Source: an uncultured Acidobacteriota bacterium (GTDB lineage Bacteria > Acidobacteriota > Terriglobia > Terriglobales > Acidobacteriaceae). Taken from it: a stretch of DNA of 64,000 nucleotides. The translations under genes were made by a program, and so were the position numbers. Position 1 is the first letter of the stretch; the number at the start of each line of letters is the position of its first letter. Positions 26,354 through 34,731 of the stretch are shown here, piece by piece. The stretch lies in contig CAILAC010000013.1 in the NCBI GenBank assembly GCA_903832055.1, positions 124,001 to 188,000 on the forward strand. Reading direction: 5' to 3'. The notes under the pieces were generated by a model. The model did no database searches. It had not been told where the DNA came from and saw only the letters and a list, made by a program, of their open reading frames with translations.

Positions 26354-29300
26354 ATGCGAAGTGGACGACTGACAACCGCCAACACATTGACCGGACAGCA
26401 GCGTAGACTCTCTGCCTTTGCTCTCACGTGCGTGCCGATTCTTGCCCTGACCGGAGTCTTCGTTACGGTAGGTTGCCACGAAAAGAAGCCAGCGATTGTG
26501 ACCGCTGGTCATTTGGATTTCAATCAGGATGTCCAGCCCATCCTCGCCAGCAATTGCTTCAGTTGCCACGGGCCAGACCCGGAGATGCGCAAGGCCGGTC
26601 TGCGCCTTGACCTCGAAGAATCGGCGATGAAGAAGCGGCCGGGCCATCCCGACGCCATTGTTCCTGGACACCCTGATCAGAGCGAAATGATCAAGCGCAT
26701 CGAATCCAAGGATCCGCACCACCTGATGCCGCAAACATCTCTCGGTGAAGCCAAGCCGATGAAGCCGGAAGAGATTGCCATCCTGACCCAGTGGATCAAG
26801 GAAGGCGCGGTATACCGGCCGCACTGGGCCTTTGAAAAGCCGGCCAGGCCCTCGCTGCCAGCAGAAGCGGCTACGGGCGCAAGCCTCAATCCAATCGACG
26901 CGTTTGTGCTTGCGCGGCTCAAAAAAGAGGGGTTGCATCCCTCGCCCGAAGCCGATAAAGCAACGCTGATTCGCAGAGTTACGCTTGATTTAACGGGTCT
27001 GCTGCCCACACCGGCCGAGGTCAGCGCCTTCCAAAAGGACAGCTCGCCGCAGGCCTACGAACACCTGGTTGACAACCTGCTTGCCCGGCCCACGTACGGC
27101 GAACACCGCGCCCGTTACTGGCTCGATTACGCCCGCTACTCTGACACCTACGGGCTGCATTACGACAACAGTCGCAAAGTCTGGCCCTATCGGGACTATC
27201 TGATTCGCGCCTACAACAGCAACAAGCCTTTCGATCAATTTGCCATTGAACAGATCGCCGGAGATCTGCTCCCGGCTAAGAATCTTGATCCCCTGATTGC
27301 AAGCGGCTATGTTCGCCTTGGGGTCAGCAGCAATGAGGGTGGGACAATCCCCGAAGAGTTGCGCACCAACATTGCCCGCGAACGCACTGAAGCTTACGGA
27401 GCTGCGTTCATGGGCGTCACCGTCGGCTGCGCGGTGTGCCATGACCACAAATACGACCCCACGACGCAGAAGGACTTCTACGCGCTCAGCGCCTTCTTCA
27501 ACAACATCGATGAGCGGCCCTACAACAACGACCGTCAGGTGTGGGAACCGATGGTGCGGATTCCAAAGGCAGCGAATCAGGAAGCCTTCAACCGCATCCT
27601 GGCCCGACGGATTGAACTCACGACCAAATTGAATGCCGCACGCTGGCAGCCACGCGCGCAGCTTGAGCCAACGATTGAGCGATGGCTGCATGCCAGCCAG
27701 AATCCGCCACAGCCGGTTTCCGATGAAAAGCTGGCGCTGCGTCTGCGCCTCGATGAGGGCGGCGGAGAGGCCGTCATCAACAGTGCTCCACACCCGCAAA
27801 CGGCATCTTTTCCGCTTGGAAAGTTCAAAGGGCAGTGGGGTGAAACCACCTGGCTATGGCCCGATTTCCGGATGGAAACCAGTACTCGAGTTTTGCTGGG
27901 CCAGACAGGAAACTATGAGTCGAATCAGGCTTTTTCTTCAGGCGGCTGGTTCATGCTGAGGGGCGCACCCAGCCGTGATGCCGTCGGGCCCAGCGGCGCG
28001 CTACTCTCCAAGATGGACACCACCCAGCACAACCGCGGCTGGGACCTCTCCGTCGACAAGGGAACCATCAGCGTCTCGCTCATCAACGAGATTCCCAAGC
28101 CCGGCACGACAAGGGACGGCAAGCCCAAGCCCAAGCCGGCTGCCGCAGAGAAGCCAGAACCGCGCATCGAAGTGTTCAACTTTCCGACGCCTTCTGACCT
28201 GACCGCCAGCGATCTTGCCAACAACAGGCCTGCCAAACAGATTGCAGAAGCCAAAAAGGCCAACGCCGAGTCAGCGAAGTCCTCGAACCCGAAGGACGGA
28301 AAAAAGACATCACCGCCCCCGCCGCCGATGGTTGAGAAGGACGAAACGCCGGAAGTAGCCCTCCGGGTTACAACCGTCAAGGCGCTCCCTCTGGCAGGTG
28401 TCTGGAAACATATCTTCTTCACCTACGATGGCTCAGGCAAAGCCTCTGGCATCAAAATCTATGTCGATGGAGCACCGGCAGAGACCAGGGTTGTCTTTGA
28501 CAGCCTTGGGAAATCGAGCATACTCACCTCAGCGCCCATGCAATTGGGTTGGCGATACCCTGACGCGGAACCTGCCCAGGACACGCGTTATCAGGATATT
28601 CGTCTCTATCAGCGGGCCCTGACTCCGGCGGAAACCGGGCGTCTGCCCATCGAAGACTACGTCGCTGAACTGGCCCACAAGCCCGTCGGCCAGCTCGACG
28701 CTGATCAGTGGCATGCTGTTCGCGACTTTTATTTCAACAGCGTCGACACCTCGTCCCGAGCGATGCAAAGCCAGCTTGCGCCGCTTGACCGGCAACTCGA
28801 AAGGCTTTCAGAGGGCGGGGACCTCACCCAGGTTTCCTGGGAAAAGCCTTCCAACGCCTACGCCCATGTGCTCGGGCGCGGTGCGTATACCACGCGTCTC
28901 GAGCGTGTCGAGGCCAATACGCCGCACTATCTGCCGCCGTTGCCTGCAGGCGAACCACGCAATCGACTTGCGCTGGCCAAATGGACCGTCAGCCCGGAAA
29001 ATCCACTGACCGCGCGTGTCACGGTCAACCGCATGTGGAGCGAACTCTTTGGCGCAGGTCTGGTCGAAACGACGGAAGACTTCGGCATCATGGGCCAGCG
29101 TCCTTCCAATCCAGCGCTGCTTGACTGGCTCGCGGTTGAATTTCGCGAAAGCGGCTGGGACATCAAGCACATGTACAAGCTGATGGTCATGTCTGCGGCC
29201 TACCGGCAAAGCGCGCGATCGACGCCGGAGCAGATCGCCAAAGACCCCAAGAACCTGCTTCTTTCGCACGGCCCACGCTTTCGCATGGATGCTGAAATGC

Positions 29301-29908
29301 TGCGTGATATCGCATTGCAGTCAGGTGGGCTCCTGGTGCCCAGGATCGGCGGACCCAGCGTCAAACCCTACCAGCCCGCCAATGTGTGGGAGCAGGTCAG
29401 CTATCCCATCAGCGATACCGTCATGTACGTCCAGGATCACGGTGAGGCTCTTTTCCGCCGCAGCATGTATACCTACTGGAAGCGCATGGCGATCCTGCCC
29501 GATATGGACGCTTTTGACGCACCGATGCGCGACGCCGTCTGCACGCGGCGCCAGCGCACCGACACGCCTTTGCAGGCCCTCGTAACACTGAACGACGTGC
29601 AGTGGGTTGAGGCTGCGCGCGCGCTGGCGGAACGCGTGATTGAGCAAGGCGGCAAGCAGCCGGAGCAGCGCATTCGCATGCTGAGTGAAATCCTTCTTGC
29701 ACACGATCCTGCTCCACGGACGGCGAGCATTTTGAAAGACTCGCTGACGCAGATGCAGAAGCATTATTCGGCTGATCCCACGGCTGCAAAAGCACTGGTT
29801 GAAGTGGGCGAAAAGAAGCACGATTCGTCCATCCCCGAGCCCGAACTGGCCGCCTGGACGATGGTTGCAAGCGAAATGCTGAACCTGGATGAAACGTTGA
29901 ACAAGTAG
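26354..29908 (+). CDS. Planctomycete-type cytochrome c protein with DUF1549, LamG-like and DUF1553 domains
   Basis: A 1184-aa exported protein. A hydrophobic N-terminus ends in a lipobox-like VTVGC (C41). Next is a PSCyt1 haem domain with SNCFSCHGPD (C68, C71, H72). DUF1549 (about 160-370) contains a second CxxCH in VGCAVCHDHKYDP near 359. A concanavalin/LamG-like insert lies at about 480-770, broken by a Pro/Lys-rich linker. DUF1553 (about 870-1130) has NRMWSELFGAGLVETTEDFG and VMSAAYRQS. These proteins are abundant in Planctomycetes and are thought to act in polymer or redox metabolism at the envelope, without a proven reaction. First gene of a four-gene operon. Confidence 0.88.
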   Translation: MRSGRLTTANTLTGQQRRLSAFALTCVPILALTGVFVTVGCHEKKPAIVTAGHLDFNQDVQPILASNCFSCHGPDPEMRKAGLRLDLEESAMKKRPGHPDAIVPGHPDQSEMIKRIESKDPHHLMPQTSLGEAKPMKPEEIAILTQWIKEGAVYRPHWAFEKPARPSLPAEAATGASLNPIDAFVLARLKKEGLHPSPEADKATLIRRVTLDLTGLLPTPAEVSAFQKDSSPQAYEHLVDNLLARPTYGEHRARYWLDYARYSDTYGLHYDNSRKVWPYRDYLIRAYNSNKPFDQFAIEQIAGDLLPAKNLDPLIASGYVRLGVSSNEGGTIPEELRTNIARERTEAYGAAFMGVTVGCAVCHDHKYDPTTQKDFYALSAFFNNIDERPYNNDRQVWEPMVRIPKAANQEAFNRILARRIELTTKLNAARWQPRAQLEPTIERWLHASQNPPQPVSDEKLALRLRLDEGGGEAVINSAPHPQTASFPLGKFKGQWGETTWLWPDFRMETSTRVLLGQTGNYESNQAFSSGGWFMLRGAPSRDAVGPSGALLSKMDTTQHNRGWDLSVDKGTISVSLINEIPKPGTTRDGKPKPKPAAAEKPEPRIEVFNFPTPSDLTASDLANNRPAKQIAEAKKANAESAKSSNPKDGKKTSPPPPPMVEKDETPEVALRVTTVKALPLAGVWKHIFFTYDGSGKASGIKIYVDGAPAETRVVFDSLGKSSILTSAPMQLGWRYPDAEPAQDTRYQDIRLYQRALTPAETGRLPIEDYVAELAHKPVGQLDADQWHAVRDFYFNSVDTSSRAMQSQLAPLDRQLERLSEGGDLTQVSWEKPSNAYAHVLGRGAYTTRLERVEANTPHYLPPLPAGEPRNRLALAKWTVSPENPLTARVTVNRMWSELFGAGLVETTEDFGIMGQRPSNPALLDWLAVEFRESGWDIKHMYKLMVMSAAYRQSARSTPEQIAKDPKNLLLSHGPRFRMDAEMLRDIALQSGGLLVPRIGGPSVKPYQPANVWEQVSYPISDTVMYVQDHGEALFRRSMYTYWKRMAILPDMDAFDAPMRDAVCTRRQRTDTPLQALVTLNDVQWVEAARALAERVIEQGGKQPEQRIRMLSEILLAHDPAPRTASILKDSLTQMQKHYSADPTAAKALVEVGEKKHDSSIPEPELAAWTMVASEMLNLDETLNK

Positions 29909-29921
29909 TTGAGGGAGTGCC

Positions 29922-31496
29922 ATGAAGCAGCATCCACTATGCACGGATACTGAACACGACAATCACGAGAGCGCACTGGATGCGGCGATACCGCATATGC
30001 CAATCCCTGCTGAGACCCGGCAGCAGTGGATCGACCTTCAGACCCGGCGGCAGTTTCTGGGCCGAGGGGGCAAGGTTCTCGGCTGGGCGGCACTCGCCAG
30101 CCTGCTCGGGGATAACGCCCTTCGCCCGGCTGCTCATGCAATGGGCAGCGCTGACGCGCAGAAGCTCCCGACGCCGGATGATCTCAAGGTGCCGCATTTC
30201 GCTCCGAAGGCCAAGCGCGCCATTTATCTCTTCATGTCGGGTGGGCCGCCGCAGATTGACATGCTTGATTACAAGCCCAATCTGGCCGCGCTCTATGACA
30301 AAGACATACCAGATTCTGTGCGTGGCAACCAGCAACTCACCGGCATGACCAACGGTCAGGCGCGCTTTCCCATTGCGCCCTCGCATTGGGCCTTCAAACG
30401 CTACGGCAAGACGGGTACCTTTGTGAGCGACCTGCTGCCGTACACGGCCCGCATGGTTGACGACCTTGCCATTATCAAATCCACGAATACCGAGGCGATC
30501 AACCACGAACCCGCCATCATGCTCATGAATACGGGCAACATGAATGCAGGCAAGCCGTGCCTTGGCTCGTGGCTTTCCTATGGCCTCGGCAGCATGAACG
30601 ATAACCTGCCGCGTTTCATGGTTCTGCAGACGAAAATGAATCCGAAGGAGAACAACCAGCCGGTATCTTCGCGGCTGTGGAGCAGCGGTTTTCTCTCTTC
30701 AGAGTACTCCGGGGTGGGGCTGCGTTCATCGGGAGACCCGGTTCTCTACCTTACTGACCCCAATGGTGTTGATCGCGAAGTTCGGCGCAAGATGCTCGAC
30801 GCCGTCGAACAGATCAATCACCAGACGCTTGCCGAACTTGGCGATCCAGAAACCAACGCCCGTATTGCCCAGTACGAAATGGCGTACCGCATGCAGGCTT
30901 CCGTTCCAGAGCTGGCCGACCTCAGCAAGGAGCCGCAGTCTACCTGGGACCTCTACGGGCCTGAAGCAAGGGAGCCCGGCACCTTTGCCTACAACTGCCT
31001 GCTGGCGCGGCGCATGGCCGAGCGCGGCGTGCGTTTCACCCAGATTTACAAGCGTGGCTGGGACCTGCATGACAACGTCACCGGTCTGCTGCCCATCATC
31101 TGCGGCGAAGTGGATCGCGCCTGTTATGCCCTCGTCACCGACCTGAAGCGACGTGGGCTGCTCGACGACACGCTCGTCGTCTGGGCCGGGGAATTTGGCC
31201 GCACTGTCTACAGCCAGGGTGGCCTCAGGAAGGATAACTATGGCCGCGATCACCATCCTCGCTGCTACACAACGTGGATGACCGGCGGCGGCGTCCGCAC
31301 CGGCATTACATACGGAGAAACCGACGAGTATAGCTACAACGTGGTCAAAGACCCCGTCCCGGTGCGCGATTTCAACGCGACGTTGCTGCACTGCCTGGGC
31401 ATTGACCACAACAAGCTCACCTATAAATTTCAGGGGCTCGATCAGAAGCTGACCGGCACCACTCCCGCCAGTGTTGTCAAAGGATTGCTGGCCTGA
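29922..31496 (+). CDS. Tat-exported DUF1501 protein
   Basis: A 524-aa protein with a twin-arginine signal (TRRQFLGRGG at 41-50, then GWAALASLLG) and the DUF1501 fold, related to alkaline phosphatase/sulfatase enzymes: IYLFMSGGPPQIDMLDYKP, AINHEPAIMLMNTG, YNCLLARRMAERGVRFTQIY, VVWAGEFGRT and YGRDHHPRCYTTWMTGGG. Metal-site-like Asp/His residues are present, but the catalytic Ser/Thr of sulfatases is not obvious. DUF1501 genes regularly follow DUF1549/DUF1553 genes, as here (13-bp gap). Its stop overlaps the next start (TGATG). Confidence 0.88.
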   Translation: MKQHPLCTDTEHDNHESALDAAIPHMPIPAETRQQWIDLQTRRQFLGRGGKVLGWAALASLLGDNALRPAAHAMGSADAQKLPTPDDLKVPHFAPKAKRAIYLFMSGGPPQIDMLDYKPNLAALYDKDIPDSVRGNQQLTGMTNGQARFPIAPSHWAFKRYGKTGTFVSDLLPYTARMVDDLAIIKSTNTEAINHEPAIMLMNTGNMNAGKPCLGSWLSYGLGSMNDNLPRFMVLQTKMNPKENNQPVSSRLWSSGFLSSEYSGVGLRSSGDPVLYLTDPNGVDREVRRKMLDAVEQINHQTLAELGDPETNARIAQYEMAYRMQASVPELADLSKEPQSTWDLYGPEAREPGTFAYNCLLARRMAERGVRFTQIYKRGWDLHDNVTGLLPIICGEVDRACYALVTDLKRRGLLDDTLVVWAGEFGRTVYSQGGLRKDNYGRDHHPRCYTTWMTGGGVRTGITYGETDEYSYNVVKDPVPVRDFNATLLHCLGIDHNKLTYKFQGLDQKLTGTTPASVVKGLLA

Positions 31497-33019
31497 TGCT
31501 CAGAGTTTCCCGCAAGCTGGTTGACCCTGATGCCGTCAAAGCCTGGCTAAGCCAGAGCCACTCGCGACCGCGCATCGCGGCTGTGGCGCTCACACTGGTT
31601 TTGCTTTCACTGCCGTTTGTTGTGCGGCTTGATGGGAAGCCCCACGCCGACTGGCAGCAACTCCTGGGCCGATTTCATCCGCTGGCGGTGCATTTGCCCA
31701 TCGGCCTCATCGTGCTTGTTCCGCTTCTCGAAATCGGAAGCAAGCTCCGCCCTGCGCTGCGCGAAGCAGTTGATTTTGTCCTCGCGCTTGCCCTGGTCAG
31801 CTGCCTGGGCTCACTCACTCTTGGCTATCTGCTGGCTTACGGCAGCGGAGCCTCCGGGCCCACCGTTACCGCCCACCTTTGGGGAGCCATCGTGCTCTCA
31901 ATCGGTGCCATGCTCTGCCTGTTTGTGCGTCCCGCGTGGATTGCTGCAAGCGCGTTCAGTGCGGAGAACGGCCAGATATCCCTCGCCAAAGCTCTGTATC
32001 CCAGTCTGCTCGCCGGCGTCGTGCTGACTCTTGCGTGGACTGCTCATCAGGGTGGTTCTCTGACGCATGGCGCGAACTATCTGACGCAATACATGTCGCC
32101 TGGAATGCAGCGCTGGTTGGACTTCGATTCTCACCTCGCCAGCACAAAGGACGCAGGATCGTTCTACGCCCGCCACATCAACCCGGTTCTCGACACAAAC
32201 TGCGTTTCATGCCACGGCGAAAGCAAGTCCAGCGGTGGACTGCGTCTCGATTCATATGAGCAACTGATGAAGGGTGGCAAGGATGGCGCGGTGATCGTTG
32301 CCGGCCATCCTGAAACAAGCCTGCTCATCGAGCGCATTACGCTGCCCACGAGCCACAAACTCTTCATGCCTGCCGAGGGTCGTCCCCCGCTGCAATCAGA
32401 GGAGATTGCCTGGCTCAAAAGCTGGATTACACAGGGTGCTTCGGCGAGTGCCACGAAGCTTGCCGGGGTCGCAATCCGAGAAGATTCCACGGAGTCGATG
32501 GACCCTCCGCCGCAGCCGGTTGCGGATTACAGCGCACTGTTGCCTGAGATCAGCCAGCTTGCGCAGGGGCAAGGCGCAAAGCTGCTGCCAGTCTCCAGCA
32601 ATCCGTCAGATGGTCTCATCCTGAGCACCACCGATGTCTCCCCGACATTTAATGACGCGCAACTCGCCCAGTTTCAGAAGTTTGCGCCCTACATTGTCGA
32701 GGCAGAACTTGGCCGCACCGCCGTTACTGACGCCGGCTTTGATACGCTCGGCAAGTTCACCCACCTGCGCAAGCTCCACCTCGAGGGTACTGCTGTCGCT
32801 GGAGGCAACATCGCCAAGCTCGCATCGCTGGCTGATTTGAGATACGTCAACCTCAGCGGAAGCAGGGTGACACCGGCCGCTGCAGCCGCGCTCGACAGCA
32901 TGAAGAGCGTGCGCCATGTTTATCTATTCAACACGCCCGCCCAACCCGCAACGACAGCGGCCGCACAGCAAGACACAGCGCCAGATGATGCGCAGGACAA
33001 AACGAGGAAAGCAGAATGA
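31496..33019 (+). CDS. Membrane-bound cytochrome c protein (DUF2231-like) with leucine-rich tail
   Basis: A 507-aa protein. The N-terminal part has five or six membrane helices (about 28-185) with the DUF2231 motif LGRFHPLAVHLPIGLIVLVPL. A planctomycete-type haem domain follows with DTNCVSCHGESKSSGG (C236, C239, H240) and LFMPAEGRPPL..EEIAWLKSWI. The C-terminal part (about 380-480) holds short leucine-rich repeats (FTHLRKLHLEGTAV, LADLRYVNLSGSRVT). It could pass electrons from the exported partners into the membrane. Overlaps on both sides indicate one tightly coupled transcript. Confidence 0.85.
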   Translation: MLRVSRKLVDPDAVKAWLSQSHSRPRIAAVALTLVLLSLPFVVRLDGKPHADWQQLLGRFHPLAVHLPIGLIVLVPLLEIGSKLRPALREAVDFVLALALVSCLGSLTLGYLLAYGSGASGPTVTAHLWGAIVLSIGAMLCLFVRPAWIAASAFSAENGQISLAKALYPSLLAGVVLTLAWTAHQGGSLTHGANYLTQYMSPGMQRWLDFDSHLASTKDAGSFYARHINPVLDTNCVSCHGESKSSGGLRLDSYEQLMKGGKDGAVIVAGHPETSLLIERITLPTSHKLFMPAEGRPPLQSEEIAWLKSWITQGASASATKLAGVAIREDSTESMDPPPQPVADYSALLPEISQLAQGQGAKLLPVSSNPSDGLILSTTDVSPTFNDAQLAQFQKFAPYIVEAELGRTAVTDAGFDTLGKFTHLRKLHLEGTAVAGGNIAKLASLADLRYVNLSGSRVTPAAAAALDSMKSVRHVYLFNTPAQPATTAAAQQDTAPDDAQDKTRKAE

Positions 33020-34092
33020 ATTCAGATAAGAATCAATCCATGAAAAGCACACTTGGCAGGCGGCAGTTCTTCGCCCTGGCTGGAGCCTCTGTAGTGACCG
33101 CTGTTGCGACCCCCAAGGCCTTTGCGCAGGCTGCGAGCTCAAAGAGCCTCGTTCATCAGCCATCAGCCCAGACCGGCAACGGCGAGTGGACCTACAACCT
33201 TGCCGCCGGATGGGGAGATCTTCCCGCAGGAAAAGCCTTTGGCGGCACCCACGGAGCGATCGCCACTGACAAGGCAGGCAATGTCTACGTCAGCACGCAA
33301 AGCGAAACCGGAATTCTCGTCTACGGCCCAGATGGTCAACTACTGAAGACCATTGCCACCCAATACCCTGAGGTGCACTCGATGGTCTACGTGGCAGAGG
33401 GCGACGGCGAGTACCTCTATACCACCGTGCAGAAGGGAACTCCGCAGGAGAACTGGCTCTTCGTCAAGATGAAGACCGACGGCACCGTCGTCCAGAAGAT
33501 CACTGCGCCCCCCGAGGCTGGCTTCAAGCAACCAAACGAATGGCGCATCACCTCAGCCGTGCCCGGCCCCGATGGCTCGATCTTGATTGCCAATGGCTAC
33601 GGCGATTCACGCATCTTCCGATTTGATAAGGCGGGCAACTACCGCGCCAGCTACTCTGGCAAAGGAAAAACCGAGGGTCTGCTTGATTGTTCGCATGGTC
33701 TTGCGGTCGATACGCGCTACGATCAGCCGCTGCTGCTGATTTGCGACCGTGAAAACCGCCGCCTCTGCCACTTTGACTTTGACGGCAAATACGTGGCTAC
33801 CGTCACGCAGCACCTTCGCCGACCCTGCCAGATCAGCTTCCACGGAGATTTCGCGGTCATTTCAGAGCTGGAGGGCCGGGTTACGATCCTGGACCGCGAT
33901 AACACGCCGGTGGCTTTCCTGGGCGACAACCCGCACAAGGCGGAGTGGGCAAACTACACCCTCAAGCCCGGAGATATTGCGGCTGCCACTTTCAGCGCGG
34001 CCCACGGTTGCCATATCGACAAGGATGCCAACATCTACGTCTCTGACTGGAACCAGACTGGGCGCATCACCAAGCTGGTTCGAAAGAGCTGA
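33016..34092 (+). CDS. Tat-exported NHL/6-bladed beta-propeller protein
   Basis: A 358-aa protein with a Tat signal (LGRRQFFALAGASVV) and NHL-like propeller strands (HGAIATDKAGNVYVSTQ, EWRITSAVPGPDGSILIANG, HGLAVDTRYDQPLLLICDRENRR, HGCHIDKDANIYVSDW). It resembles the propeller of peptidyl-amidating lyases, but no full active site is evident. It overlaps the preceding gene by 4 bp (ATGA) and ends the operon. It is probably a periplasmic partner; the role is unknown. Confidence 0.85.
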   Translation: MNSDKNQSMKSTLGRRQFFALAGASVVTAVATPKAFAQAASSKSLVHQPSAQTGNGEWTYNLAAGWGDLPAGKAFGGTHGAIATDKAGNVYVSTQSETGILVYGPDGQLLKTIATQYPEVHSMVYVAEGDGEYLYTTVQKGTPQENWLFVKMKTDGTVVQKITAPPEAGFKQPNEWRITSAVPGPDGSILIANGYGDSRIFRFDKAGNYRASYSGKGKTEGLLDCSHGLAVDTRYDQPLLLICDRENRRLCHFDFDGKYVATVTQHLRRPCQISFHGDFAVISELEGRVTILDRDNTPVAFLGDNPHKAEWANYTLKPGDIAAATFSAAHGCHIDKDANIYVSDWNQTGRITKLVRKS

Positions 34093-34104
34093 CGGTAGAA
34101 AACT

Positions 34105-34722
34105 TCAGAAATGGAATACTGCGCCGGCGCTCAGCCGCAGGTTGTTTTGGTGGTCATTGTCTCCATTTTTGAATGTTGTCAGCAGGTAATCCGCCTCGAC
34201 CATGCGCACGGAAAAGCGCCGGTTGAGGCGGAGATCCACACCGCCGCCCATTGTCGCAGCAAAGGCCGCGCCGGCGTTTGACACCGATGTGTTGGTGCCG
34301 CTGACGAGTGTGCCCCCGGAGTGCGCAAAACCCACCAGTACCTGGCCGAATGGCTGCACTTTTGAAGCGCCCAGCCGCGGCAGGTAACGTGTGCCTGCCG
34401 TAAATGTGCTCAAGGTCAGGCTGAGGCCACTGCTCGTAATCGACCCTGCGTGAGCCACCCCCACATCGCCCACCAGCGCAAACCCACCGGGTTTGACCGG
34501 CCACGCAAAGCTCGCGCTTGCTCCGTTGAGGCTAAAGCAGGTGCAGCCACCCGGAGGCGCGTTGCTGCGTTCGTAGTTGTACTGCACGGCAAGTTCAGCG
34601 CGCGGTTGCAGGTCTGCTGGTTTGGCTTTTTGCGCGTTGGCAACCGACCGTGACGCAAAGAACGCCGCCATGACCAGAAGGACCAACAACAGGGATGAGC
34701 GGACTCTGATGCTGATGCGCAT
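34105..34722 (-). CDS. Small outer-membrane beta-barrel protein
   Basis: A 205-aa protein with a signal peptide (SLLLVLLVMAAFFASRSVANA) and alternating strands ending in a C-terminal Phe (LSAGAVFHF), typical of outer-membrane barrels of eight strands (opacity/OmpA type). It contains a short Cys pair (GGCTCFS). It starts 9 bp after the stop of the 2,623-aa protein, so both are likely on one transcript. Function unknown. Confidence 0.75.
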   Translation of the reverse strand: MRISIRVRSSLLLVLLVMAAFFASRSVANAQKAKPADLQPRAELAVQYNYERSNAPPGGCTCFSLNGASASFAWPVKPGGFALVGDVGVAHAGSITSSGLSLTLSTFTAGTRYLPRLGASKVQPFGQVLVGFAHSGGTLVSGTNTSVSNAGAAFAATMGGGVDLRLNRRFSVRMVEADYLLTTFKNGDNDHQNNLRLSAGAVFHF

Positions 34723-34731
34723 GGTGTCTCC

